Assembly: GCA_030649945.1 (NCBI GenBank)
Contig: JAUSFE010000140.1
Coordinates: forward strand, 23,619 to 87,618
DNA: 64,000 nucleotides
Reading direction: 5' to 3'
DNA from: Dehalococcoidia bacterium
Lineage (GTDB): Bacteria > Chloroflexota > Dehalococcoidia > SM23-28-2 > RBG-16-64-32
Each line of letters opens with the position of its first letter. Position 1 is the stretch's first letter. The notes under the pieces are model-generated. The model ran no database searches. It worked only from the letters and a program-made list of their open reading frames with translations, and was not told the origin of the DNA. The position numbers and the translations under genes are program-made. This document shows, one piece after another, positions 32,849-40,844 of the stretch.

Positions 32849-33245
32849 GGCGGTTGCGCCAGCGGTCCCACCAGGGGCGCCCGCGGCTGCCGCCGTGCCG
32901 CAGGTCCAGGGGCTGCCCCCGCCAGAGCTTTTCCGGCGGCCGGGACTGGCGGCGGAGGGAGAGGACGAAGGCGGCGATGAAGAGCACGACGCCGCCGGCG
33001 ATGACCCAGCGCGTGAGGTCTGACTTGCCGCCGGCAAGATAGGCCGTGACGATGATGGCGATGGCCAGCAGCAGGACGTGGCCGGCGGAGAGGCGCGGCA
33101 GCGCCAGGCCGGTGAAGAAGCGCCCTATCCCGCGGCGGCCGCGGCGCAGCCAGTCTGTGAGCCTGGACCACGGCGAGCGGCGCGGCGGGAACGTGTCGAG
33201 CTTGGCAAGAAGCTCCTCTATCTCCTGTTGAACCTTGTCGGGCAT
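32844..33245 (-). CDS. Small membrane protein of unknown function
   Basis: 133 residues. The N-terminus MPDKVQQEIEELLAKLDTFPP is an amphipathic helix. Two membrane segments follow (around 53-72 and 80-98) and a basic Trp/Arg-rich tail (RPWWDRWRNRR). Helix then two membrane spans recalls small DUF3040-like proteins, but I do not recognise the family with confidence. Its stop overlaps the start region of the M28 peptidase, so the two are probably co-transcribed. Confidence 0.65.
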   Translation of the reverse strand: MPDKVQQEIEELLAKLDTFPPRRSPWSRLTDWLRRGRRGIGRFFTGLALPRLSAGHVLLLAIAIIVTAYLAGGKSDLTRWVIAGGVVLFIAAFVLSLRRQSRPPEKLWRGQPLDLRHGGSRGRPWWDRWRNRR

Positions 33246-33317
33246 GGCGACCTCGGACCGGGCGGACCTGGCGCTGACATCTTATCGCTCCCAGGCACGG
33301 CCAGTCCAGAAGCGCTG

Positions 33318-33566
33318 CCGGCGCGGCGCTCTTGGCAGGGCCCACGGCGCCATCCCGTCCGTTGTCCTCCTGAGCGCGACGACATCTGCCACGTGGCTCT
33401 GCGCAGCTTCGCGAAGGATCTGGGGTGGGGCAGACCTGCGAGCGAGGGACGATGGCGCACGCGAACCCCTCGTGCGCTGTCTCTCACCGCAAAGGTGCGC
33501 TGTGGTAAGGCTGTTCTTGAGTCACCACACTACCGGCGCGCCGCTCTTGGCAGGGCCCACGGCGCC
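33318..33566. mobile_element. 5'-truncated repeat element between 34-bp direct repeats
   Basis: 33318-33351 and 33533-33566 match at 33 of 34 bases. The 181 bp between them matches the CTAG-ended element family from its GGCGCCATCCCG part to CACACTA, but lacks the first 60 bp or so and the left CTAG. The duplicated 34 bp is unrelated to the element and appears to be target DNA. The 357-bp gap around it contains no gene. Confidence 0.75.
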
Positions 33567-33602
33567 CGCCATAATGAACCATATTCTCCCGGAGACAGAC
33601 GA

Positions 33603-35060
33603 ATGGACTGGCGCGAAGAGTACAAACGCCGCCTGACCACGGCCGACGAGGCCATGGCGATCGTGCGGCGGGACAGCCTGGTGGTGATCCCCATCGCGGG
33701 GCCGCGGACGCTGGGGGCGGCGCTGTTCCGGCGTTGCCGGGAGCTGGGCGGCATTGACCTGCGGCTGGCGGCGCCGCTATCGGACCCGGGCTGGCTGCAG
33801 GACGGGTGGCAGGAGGCGTTCCGGCTGGAGTTCGAGCTGTTCATCGGCGATTTCGGGCGCACGGCGACGGACGAAGGGCGGGCGACCTATCTGCCGAACC
33901 TGTTCTCGCTGAACTTCAAGGACCACGACGAGGGGCGCCCGGAGCGGCGGCGGATAGACGTGCTGCTGACCGCCGTCACCCCGCCGGACGAGGACGGCTA
34001 CGTGCAGTTCGGCGCGCACAACTGGAACAAGCGGTCCTACGTGCGCCGGGCGGCGGCGACGATCGCGGAGGTGGACCCGGGGCTGCGGCCGGTCTGCGGC
34101 GACAACAGGGTGCACGTGAGCGAGATCGCGCACTTCGTGGAGGTGCCGGCGGTGGAGATCACGCGCGGCATGGTGGAGGCGTGGCTGCGGCGGGTGGAGG
34201 ATGAGGCGCTGCGGGCGCAGTACCTGGCGATTGCGGACGAGCTTGACGATCTGGACCGGCTGATTGTGGTGGGCCCGGTGATGGCGCGCGTGCCGCCGGA
34301 CCAGGTGCGGCGCCTGCTGGGGCTCGCGGACCCGCCGGACGCCGCGAAGACCATCGCCGGATATGTGGGCGAGCTGGTGCCGGACGGGGCGACAATCCAG
34401 ATCGGCGTGGGGGAGCCCGGCATGTACCTCGCCCGGGCAGGCGCCTTCGATGGCAAGCACGACCTGGGCCTGCACACAGAGATGTCGGCCCCGGGCATCG
34501 CCAGGCTGGTGGACTGCGGCGTCATCAACGGCCGGCGCAAGGCCATCCACCAGGGGAAAGCGGTGGCCGTGGCCTGGTCCGGATCGGACTCGGAGGACCT
34601 GAAGATCGTAACCAACAACCCTGCCTTCGAGGTCTACGACCCGGAGTACCTGCTGGACGTGCGGACAATCTCCCAGAACGACAACTTCCACTCCCTGAAC
34701 AACGCCCTGTCCATCGATCTCATTGGCCAGATCAATTCCGAGACGGTATTCGGGTCGCGCATGATCAACGGCACGGGCGGGCAGCCGGAGACGCACCTCG
34801 GCGCTGTGCTTTCGAAGGGCGGCCGGGCCATCACGCTGCTGCCCTCCACGGCGATGGACGGTGCGCTCTCGCGCGTCGTCGCCGCGCACGAGGCCGGGTC
34901 TATCGTCACCATTCCGCGCTTTCTGGCGGACACGGTGGTCACGGAGTACGGCGTGGCGCGGCTGTGGGGGAAGAACCATCGCCAGCGGGCGCAGCAGCTG
35001 ATCGCCGTGGCGCACCCGGACTTCCGGGCGGAGCTGCGGCGCGAGGCGGAGCGGCTCTAG
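33603..35060 (+). CDS. Acetyl-CoA hydrolase/transferase family CoA-transferase
   Basis: 485 residues from the ATG at 33603 (GGAG ribosome site); the 5' extension in the track runs through the repeat element and is not real. Motifs GVGEPGMYLARAG, LGLHTEMSAPGIARLVDCGVI and LIGQINSETVFG followed by GTGGQPETHLGA match the 4-hydroxybutyrate/acetyl-CoA transferase family. The family moves CoA between a short acyl-CoA and a carboxylate through a glutamyl-CoA intermediate. The acyl substrate is not predictable. It stands alone between a repeat element and the MMPL exporter. Confidence 0.83.
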   Translation: MDWREEYKRRLTTADEAMAIVRRDSLVVIPIAGPRTLGAALFRRCRELGGIDLRLAAPLSDPGWLQDGWQEAFRLEFELFIGDFGRTATDEGRATYLPNLFSLNFKDHDEGRPERRRIDVLLTAVTPPDEDGYVQFGAHNWNKRSYVRRAAATIAEVDPGLRPVCGDNRVHVSEIAHFVEVPAVEITRGMVEAWLRRVEDEALRAQYLAIADELDDLDRLIVVGPVMARVPPDQVRRLLGLADPPDAAKTIAGYVGELVPDGATIQIGVGEPGMYLARAGAFDGKHDLGLHTEMSAPGIARLVDCGVINGRRKAIHQGKAVAVAWSGSDSEDLKIVTNNPAFEVYDPEYLLDVRTISQNDNFHSLNNALSIDLIGQINSETVFGSRMINGTGGQPETHLGAVLSKGGRAITLLPSTAMDGALSRVVAAHEAGSIVTIPRFLADTVVTEYGVARLWGKNHRQRAQQLIAVAHPDFRAELRREAERL

Positions 35061-35103
35061 CCGCCGGGCCCATCCGTCGGGCCCATGCGTCGAACCGTCG
35101 TAG

Positions 35104-35126
35104 GGACAGACCCTTCAGGTCTGTCC
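35104..35126. repeat. GGACAGACC hairpin repeat
   Basis: GGACAGACC, a short CTTCA-type loop and its complement, preceded by GTA. The same unit occurs at 60884-60905 and 61000-61021 beside the E2 gene. Here it lies between two convergent genes. Confidence 0.8.
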
Positions 35127-35211
35127 ACGGAGGGGTGACGGGGGGTGGCCCCACGCCCCGCCCCGGGGATGGCGACGGGACGGCGCCGGCGACGGCCCCC
35201 GGCTCGCAGCG

Positions 35212-37584
35212 TCAGGCCTTTTGAGCCAGGCGCAACCGTCCCCAGAGGGAGAGCGCGAATGCCAGCGCGAAGAGGACGACGCCGGCCAGCGCCAGCCAGC
35301 TACGCCGGCCCCAGCGCAGACCGGGCGGCGGCGGCTCCACGGCGGGCGACGGGACCGCCCTGGGGATGGCGGCGCCGGCAGGCTCCACGACCCGCTCCCC
35401 GGGCAGCGGCTCCGGCGCGCCCTCCTGCTCGTCCAGGTCCAGGCTGATGCGCGGCAGGATGCGGTCCAGCCAGCGCGGGAACCACCAGTTCGCGTCTCCC
35501 AGCAGCTGCATCGTGGACGGCACCAGCACCAGGCGCACGAGCGTGGCGTCCAGGAAGATAGCGACGGCCAGCCCAAGCCCGAACTCCTTCATCAGGCGCG
35601 AGTGGCCGAGCGCGAAGCTCAGGAACACGGCGACCATGATGGCGGCCGCGGCGGTGATGACGCGCGTGGTCGCGGACAGGCCCCTGGCCACGGCCTCCGC
35701 GTTATTTCCCGTCCGCCTGTACTCCTCGCGGATGCGGCTGATGAGGAACACCTCGTAGTCCATGGAAAGCCCGAAGAGGACGGCGAAGAGGAACATGGGC
35801 ATGAAGGACTCGATGGGCCCCTGCCGCTGAATGCCCAGCAGCTCGCCCAGCCAGCCCCACTGAAAGACGGCGACGATCACCCCATAGGCGGCGCTGATGG
35901 ACAGCAGGTTCATGACCGCGGCCTTCAGCGGGATGAGGATGGAGCGGAAGACGACCATCAGCAGCACGAAGCTGAGGCCGATGACGGTCGCGAAGAAGAT
36001 GGGCATGCGCGTCTGAATCCGGTCGCCGATGTCGATAAACATGGCGGTGGGGCCGCCTACGTACGCCTGCGCGCCGGCGCCGTTGACCTGCGCGTGGACA
36101 GAGCGGCGCAGCGTGTGCACCAGCCGCTCGGTCTCCTCGGACTGGGGTGCGGTGGATGGGATGACGGTGATGAGCGCGGCGGTCCTGGCTTCGTTGAACC
36201 GGGCCGGTGAGACGGCCGCCACGCCCTGCGTCTCCCCGATCTTCGCGGGCAGTTGCTCCACCTGCTCAACGGCGCCGCTGGCGTCCAGCCTGACGCCGAC
36301 GAGGATGGGCCCGTTGAAGCCGGGGCCGAAGCCCGTGGAGAGCAGATCGTACGAGCGGCGGGAAGTGAGAGTCGTGGGGTTGTTGCCGGCATCGGCGACG
36401 CCCAGCCGCATGTCCAGCAACGGCACGGCCAGCAGCAGGAGGATGCCCAGGGAGAGGACCAGCCAGAGGATGGGAAGGCGCTGCACGGCCCGGCTCCAGC
36501 GGTAGCCCAGGCCGGACTCGCTCTCCTCGGCTCCCCCGGCGAGCAGCGGGATGCGCCAGCGGTCTATGCGCGCGCCGGCGAGGCTGAGGAGCGCCGGCAG
36601 AGTGACCAGCGCCAGGAGCACTGAAATCGCCACCACGAGCGAGGCCGCGGAGGCCGAGTAAGCGACGGGCGGCAAGCCGATGGTCCACAGGCTCAGGAGA
36701 GCGATGACCACGGTTGTCCCCGCGAAGGCTACTGAGCGCCCGGCCGTGGCCGCCGCCTTGACGATGGCGTCTTCCACGCTGAGCCTGCGGGCCAGCCCCT
36801 GCCGGAACCGCGTGACGATGAGCAGCGCGTAATCAATGCCGGCGCCCAGGCCGATCATGGCGCCGAACTGGGGGGTGAACGACGGCATCTTGACCAGCGA
36901 CGTGGCGGCGCCGATGAGCAAGAGGCCGGAGACCAGGGCCAGCACCGCAGTGATGATGGGGAGCCCCATGGCGACGACGGAGCCGAAAGCGATGAGCAGG
37001 ATTACGATGGCCGCGACGACGCCGATGATCTCCGAACGCGTGGCCATCTGCCTTTCATCGACGCTGGCGACGGCCCCCCCGACTTCCACCTGAAACTCCG
37101 AAGAGGAGGTCTGCTTGCGCAAATCCATCAGGGCGCGGACGCTCTGGTGGTCCAGGCCGAACGCTTGCTTGGAGTACTGCACCGTGATTCTGGCGATGGT
37201 CCCGTCCGGCGAGATGTCGCCCGGCTGCTGGTAAGGCGAGGAGACGGCGACTACGTCCGGGAGGGCGGAGAGGCCGGCCACCAGCGACTGCACCCGCCCG
37301 CGGGTCTCCGGCTCCTCCAGTCCCGCCGGGGCGCGTACGGCCACGATGGCCGTATCGCCCGCCGTCTGGGTGAAGCGCTGCTTGAGGAGGTCTACAAGGG
37401 CCTGCGACTCCGTGCCGCTGACGCTGAAGCTGTCGTCATACTTATGGGGTGTGCTGGCCCACAGGGCCGCGCAGCCGGCCAGCACCACCACGACGCCCGC
37501 CAGCACCCACCAGGGATGGCGCAGGGCGAAACGCGGCCAGCGCTCGAACACGAGCGACCGCCGCGGCCGTCTGGGTGCGGTCAA
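35212..37584 (-). CDS. MMPL/RND-family exporter
   Basis: 790 residues with about 12 membrane segments arranged as 1 + loop + 5, twice. FGAMIGLGAGIDYALLIVTRF and a second LFGLSMDYEVFLISRIREEY are the MmpL/SecDF-like membrane motifs with the buried Asp-Tyr pairs used for proton relay. The C-terminus has a Pro-rich cytoplasmic stretch and a last membrane helix. It should export a lipid or drug-like compound using the proton gradient. The divergent TetR gene and the palindrome at 37649-37666 suggest TetR control. Confidence 0.88.
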   Translation of the reverse strand: MTAPRRPRRSLVFERWPRFALRHPWWVLAGVVVVLAGCAALWASTPHKYDDSFSVSGTESQALVDLLKQRFTQTAGDTAIVAVRAPAGLEEPETRGRVQSLVAGLSALPDVVAVSSPYQQPGDISPDGTIARITVQYSKQAFGLDHQSVRALMDLRKQTSSSEFQVEVGGAVASVDERQMATRSEIIGVVAAIVILLIAFGSVVAMGLPIITAVLALVSGLLLIGAATSLVKMPSFTPQFGAMIGLGAGIDYALLIVTRFRQGLARRLSVEDAIVKAAATAGRSVAFAGTTVVIALLSLWTIGLPPVAYSASAASLVVAISVLLALVTLPALLSLAGARIDRWRIPLLAGGAEESESGLGYRWSRAVQRLPILWLVLSLGILLLLAVPLLDMRLGVADAGNNPTTLTSRRSYDLLSTGFGPGFNGPILVGVRLDASGAVEQVEQLPAKIGETQGVAAVSPARFNEARTAALITVIPSTAPQSEETERLVHTLRRSVHAQVNGAGAQAYVGGPTAMFIDIGDRIQTRMPIFFATVIGLSFVLLMVVFRSILIPLKAAVMNLLSISAAYGVIVAVFQWGWLGELLGIQRQGPIESFMPMFLFAVLFGLSMDYEVFLISRIREEYRRTGNNAEAVARGLSATTRVITAAAAIMVAVFLSFALGHSRLMKEFGLGLAVAIFLDATLVRLVLVPSTMQLLGDANWWFPRWLDRILPRISLDLDEQEGAPEPLPGERVVEPAGAAIPRAVPSPAVEPPPPGLRWGRRSWLALAGVVLFALAFALSLWGRLRLAQKA

Positions 37585-37648
37585 GGGTCAATCCTCCTGA
37601 TTGCGCCGGGAGCGGGTGCGAAAGAGGCGCTGAGTCCATCGAGATTAT

Positions 37649-37666
37649 GAACCGGAGTTCCGGTTC
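37649..37666. promoter_or_regulatory. Perfect 18-bp palindrome, candidate TetR operator
   Basis: GAACCGGAGTTCCGGTTC has two 8-bp arms around GT. It lies in the 109-bp gap between the divergent exporter and tetR genes, 28 bp upstream of the tetR start and 65 bp from the exporter start, where one dimer could control both promoters. Confidence 0.75.
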
Positions 37667-37693
37667 CGTCAAGCCTGCTATGATAGCAGCGAC

Positions 37694-38311
37694 ATGACGG
37701 ATGTAATGCGACAGCAGGCCCCCCCTTCGCGGGCGGACGCGCGGGCCAACAGGGAACGCATCCTGGTGGCGGCGGCCGAGGTGCTGGCGAGGCGCGGGCT
37801 GGACGCCGAGGTACGCGAGATCGCGGAGCACGCCGGCGTCGGCGTCGGTACCGTATACCGCCACTTCGAGAGCCGGGAGGGGCTGATTTCGGCGCTCATA
37901 GAGCGGGCGAAGGAAGACATACTGCGCCGGCTGCGGGTGGCCGCGGCAAGCACTGACCCCGCCAGCGCGCTGAGGACGCTCATCGGCATGGTGGCAGACG
38001 CCTGCGAGAAGTCCGGCGCCCTGGCAGAGGCGGTGCTGGCGGGCCGCCTGCAGCAGATGCAGCCGAGCGACGCGGAGTTCACGGAGCTGGTGGCGGACCT
38101 GCTCCAGCGCGGGAAGCGGGAGGGCAGCTTTCGCGCGGACCTGGACGTGCCCGTGGCCGTGGCTATCCTGAGGTCGGCCTTCACCGGTGACGCCTTCCTG
38201 TCGCTGGCAGCGCAGCGCTCCTGGAGAGAGGCCGCGCGCGCCATCGAGGCCTTCTTCTTCGGGGCCATCGAGAGCACGGCTGAATCCGGGTCCTCCCGCC
38301 GCTCCCACTGA
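37694..38311 (+). CDS. TetR-family transcriptional regulator
   Basis: 205 residues. The N-terminal helix-turn-helix region RERILVAAAEVLARRGLDAEVREIAEHAGVGVGTVYRHFESREGLISAL is typical TetR; the ligand domain that follows is all helical with SGALAEAVLAGRLQQM. It probably represses the adjacent MMPL exporter and itself and is released by the exported compound or a precursor. The ligand cannot be read from sequence. Confidence 0.9.
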   Translation: MTDVMRQQAPPSRADARANRERILVAAAEVLARRGLDAEVREIAEHAGVGVGTVYRHFESREGLISALIERAKEDILRRLRVAAASTDPASALRTLIGMVADACEKSGALAEAVLAGRLQQMQPSDAEFTELVADLLQRGKREGSFRADLDVPVAVAILRSAFTGDAFLSLAAQRSWREAARAIEAFFFGAIESTAESGSSRRSH

Positions 38312-38394
38312 GGCCCGTCCCTTGCGCGCAAATGCCTTACGGCTGACCGCTGCGCCCCGGTCGCCGCACGCTATACTGGGCTGCGGTGGGCCGC

Positions 38395-38727
38395 ATGCGA
38401 CTGAAGCTCCGTAACCTCTTCGTCACCCCGGGCGCCAGACTCCTTGCCCGCGAAGGCGAGACCGTGCGCCTGAAAGTGGGGGGCATGGTCTGCGATGTCT
38501 GAGCGCGCCGCGTGCAGCGGGCCCTGGAAGGGCTGCCGGGCGTGACCTCCGCGCGAGTGGACCTGGAGACGGGCGCCGCCACGGTGGAGGGGTGGGGCGA
38601 CGCCAGCGAGGAGGGCGCCATGAGGGCCGTGCAGGGCACGGTGCTCCTGCACAGGCTCCGGGGCATCCTCTCCCGCGTTCCGCTGCTGGGCCTGCCTGCC
38701 GGTAGGCAGGGCAGGAGGCCATGGTGA
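38395..38727 (+). CDS. Heavy-metal-associated (HMA) domain protein, candidate selenoprotein with CxxU motif
   Basis: Read through an in-frame TGA at 38500-38502, the region gives a 110-residue protein. Residues 25-75 match the HMA metallochaperone domain: VRLKVGGMVCDV, then TGA, then ARRVQRALEGLPGV. The family motif is GMxCxxC, and TGA replaces exactly the second cysteine (Cys33, position 36). The frame stays open on both sides and ends overlapping the next gene. A hairpin lies 23 nt after the TGA. Either selenocysteine is inserted (CxxU, redox or metal binding) or a Cys codon has mutated to a stop. The track shows only the downstream half (38512-38727). Confidence 0.65.
38514..38536 (+). promoter_or_regulatory. 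SECIS-like hairpin of the HMA gene
   Basis: GCCCT/AGGGC (38521-38525 and 38529-38533) closes a GGA loop and is extended below a 5' bulge by GCA/TGC. Bacterial SECIS elements lie just downstream of the UGA and expose G residues in the apical loop. The loop begins 23 nt after the TGA. Confidence 0.45.
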
Positions 38728-39575
38728 AGATAGGCGCCCACGTGGGGACGTCCGGCGGCGTGGACAAGGGCGTGGAGCGGGCGGCGGCGCTAGGCGCAGA
38801 GACCATCCAGGTCTTCAGCGGCGCGCCCCAGGCGTGGCGGCGCAAGGTCTACGGGCAGGCGGAGCTGGACGCCTACCGGTCGCGGCTGGCGGAGACGGGC
38901 ATTGGGCCGGTGTTCATCCACGGGCTCTACCTGATCAACCTGGCCTCCAGCAACCCGGAATTCCTGGCCAAGTCCTACGGCGCTCTCGTCGAAGAGATGC
39001 AGGCGGCTGCCCTCATCGGGGCCAGAGGCGTCATCTTCCACCTGGGGAGCCACAAGGGGGCCGGCTACGAGGCCTGCTTCGCGCAGGTGGTGGACTACGT
39101 GCGGCGCGTGATAGAGGCGACGCCGGAGGAAGCGTGGCTGATCCTGGAGAACAGCGCCGGCATGGGCGGTGCCATCGGCTCCCGCTTCTCGGAGCTGGGG
39201 CGCATCATCCGCGAATCCGGCAGCAAGCGGGTGAAAGTCTGCCTGGACACCCAGCACGCGTTCGCGTCCGGATACGACGTCAAGACGCGCGCGGGGCTGG
39301 ACGCAGCGCTGGCGGAATTCGACCGCGAGGTGGGCCTGGACTGCCTGGTGGCCGTGCACGCCAACGATTCGAAGTGCCCGCTGGCGGGGGGCATCGACCG
39401 CCACGAGAACATCGGCGAGGGACACATCGGCCGCGATGGGTTCGAGAACATGCTCGCGCACCCGGCGTTTGCGGAGACGCCGTTCCTGCTCGAGGTGCCG
39501 GGCTTCGACAACGAGGGGCCCGACAGGCAGAATGTCGAGATCCTGAAGACGATCAGAGCCGCCGCCGCGCGCTAG
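38721..39575 (+). CDS. nfo: Endonuclease IV (AP endonuclease family 2)
   Basis: 284 residues. MVKIGAHVGTSGGVDKGVERAA, FHLGSHKGAGYEACFAQVV, LILENSAGMGGAIGSRFSEL, CLDTQHAFASGYDV and HANDSKCPLAGGIDRHENIGEGHIG are the Nfo signatures that build the three-zinc site in a TIM barrel. It cleaves DNA 5' to abasic sites during base excision repair. The ATG lies inside the last codons of the HMA gene (ATGGTGA), so the two are translationally coupled. Confidence 0.94.
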   Translation: MVKIGAHVGTSGGVDKGVERAAALGAETIQVFSGAPQAWRRKVYGQAELDAYRSRLAETGIGPVFIHGLYLINLASSNPEFLAKSYGALVEEMQAAALIGARGVIFHLGSHKGAGYEACFAQVVDYVRRVIEATPEEAWLILENSAGMGGAIGSRFSELGRIIRESGSKRVKVCLDTQHAFASGYDVKTRAGLDAALAEFDREVGLDCLVAVHANDSKCPLAGGIDRHENIGEGHIGRDGFENMLAHPAFAETPFLLEVPGFDNEGPDRQNVEILKTIRAAAAR

Positions 39576-40005
39576 ATGTAGTTCCCACGAATGTTGCTTA
39601 CAGATATCGCTAAGTCGTGCTGCGCCAGGCTGCCTTCTCGTGCAACACGGGGGTACAGGGGGCGGAGCCCCCTGTCGGGGGTCTGGGGGTGTCCCCCAGA
39701 TAACATCCCGGGCGGGTGGGTGGGACGCACGGCATCCCGATTGCGGAACGGTGGGGCCGGGGGGGAAGCCAGCGGCTGCGGCGCGCTAGAAACCCGCATC
39801 GGCGCCGCCCCTCCGTCTGACGTGGCGTAGGCGCCCCCGTTGACGCCCGGCGGCCGCCTCCCGGCCCGGCGCGGTTAGCCGGACTGCACCACTCAACGTT
39901 GGCCCCATGCCTGCCCTGATGCTGGCCTTCTGACACTAACCGTCACCCCTGTCCGGACCGCAGACTGAAGCTGTCCAAACGGGAATCTTTCCAGAAAGGA
40001 CAGCG
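39576..40005. other. Repeat-containing intergenic region before the sigma factor gene
   Basis: No gene in 430 bp. A solo end of the 26.6-kb MITE family lies at about 39580. Hairpins ACAGGGGGC/GCCCCCTGT (39655-39675) and TCTGGGGG/CCCCCAGA follow; the latter recurs near 53090. The last 60 bp before the sigma gene (CTGTCCGGACCGCAGACTG) presumably hold its promoter, but no consensus boxes are clear. Confidence 0.55.
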
Positions 40006-40008
40006 GTG

Positions 40009-40629
40009 ATGATTGAGGCGGTAGCGATCCAGCGGGGTGCGCAAATGCAGGCGGCGCAGGCCTCCGGCCCGCCTTCGGCGGGGACGGCCGGCGCGGCCCG
40101 CCCGCCCAGGACGACCGGCTACGACGCGGCGTTCTGCAAGACCTACGAGACCTACTACACCAAGGTCTTCGCCTTCGTCTACAGCAGGGTGCGGGAGGTG
40201 GACCTGGCCAGGGATCTCGCGGCCGAGGTGTTCGAGCGGGCGTACGTCAAGGGCGAGACGGTGCGCGAGCCCGGCGCTTACGCCGCCTGGCTGTTCATGA
40301 TCGCCAAGAACTCCATCGCCGGGCACTTCCGGCGGCAGAAGCGGGAGTTCACGCAGCAGGAACGGGCCCGGGAAGATCTGCGCTTCGTCGGTAGTCCGCC
40401 GACCCCGGAGGACCACCTGCTGCGCGATGAGCGCATCCGCAACCTGATGTACCATGTCCGCCAGCTGCGCCGGCGCGACCAGGAGTTGATCTCCCTCAAG
40501 TTCGACGCTGAACTGACCCATGAGGAGATCGGGAAGATCATGGGGATGACGCCGCTCAACGTGCGCGTGTCCATCTTCCGCGCGCTGAACCGCCTGAAGG
40601 TCCTCATGGAGAAGGACCTGGCGCGATGA
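40009..40629 (+). CDS. ECF-type RNA polymerase sigma factor
   Basis: About 206 residues. After a variable Ala/Pro-rich N-terminus, region 2 reads YYTKVFAFVYSRVREVDLARDLAAEVFERAY and continues to WLFMIAKNSIAGHFRR. Region 4 is ELISLKFDAELTHEEIGKIMGMTPLNVRVSIFRALNRLK. It redirects RNA polymerase to a stress or surface regulon. GTG 40006 or ATG 40009 both follow AAAGGA. No zinc-finger anti-sigma gene follows; only a 70-residue basic ORF overlaps its stop. Confidence 0.88.
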   Translation: MIEAVAIQRGAQMQAAQASGPPSAGTAGAARPPRTTGYDAAFCKTYETYYTKVFAFVYSRVREVDLARDLAAEVFERAYVKGETVREPGAYAAWLFMIAKNSIAGHFRRQKREFTQQERAREDLRFVGSPPTPEDHLLRDERIRNLMYHVRQLRRRDQELISLKFDAELTHEEIGKIMGMTPLNVRVSIFRALNRLKVLMEKDLAR

Positions 40630-40838
40630 TGATAAGGCGGGGAGTGAAGGCGGATGCTCGGACCTGGAGGCTGGCAGGGCAGCTGGTACCCGGTAGCTGG
40701 AAGACGCCGGGTCCGGCCACCCACAGCCCGATGTTGGCCCAACGCGGCGCGCCGCCGGCCGCTGTGCTGCAGCGGCTGGTGACCGCGCAGCGCCTCGCGC
40801 GCCTGCGGCAGCAGGCCGCCCCCCGCGGCGCGCTCTAA
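40626..40838 (+). CDS. Small basic protein overlapping the sigma gene
   Basis: 70 residues starting in an ATGA overlap with the sigma factor stop, which suggests translational coupling. It is rich in Arg, Ala and Gln (LQRLVTAQRLARLRQQAAPRG) with no membrane span or zinc motif. The overlap is the only support. It could be a small partner of the sigma factor or a chance ORF. Confidence 0.35.
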   Translation: MMIRRGVKADARTWRLAGQLVPGSWKTPGPATHSPMLAQRGAPPAAVLQRLVTAQRLARLRQQAAPRGAL

Positions 40839-40844
40839 GCGCCG

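Noticed and set aside
30938-32980. 680-residue plus-strand ORF over the LysM and M28 genes
   Set aside because: Antisense shadow; both minus-strand genes have clear domains and lipoboxes.
31025-33245. Selenocysteine as explanation for the missing M28 start
   Set aside because: No in-frame TGA occurs at a Cys position there; the problem is only the start codon.
38512-38727. Stand-alone 71-residue protein downstream of the TGA
   Set aside because: It lacks the metal-binding cysteine and first strand of the HMA fold; the upstream in-frame half supplies these, so the whole is called as one gene.
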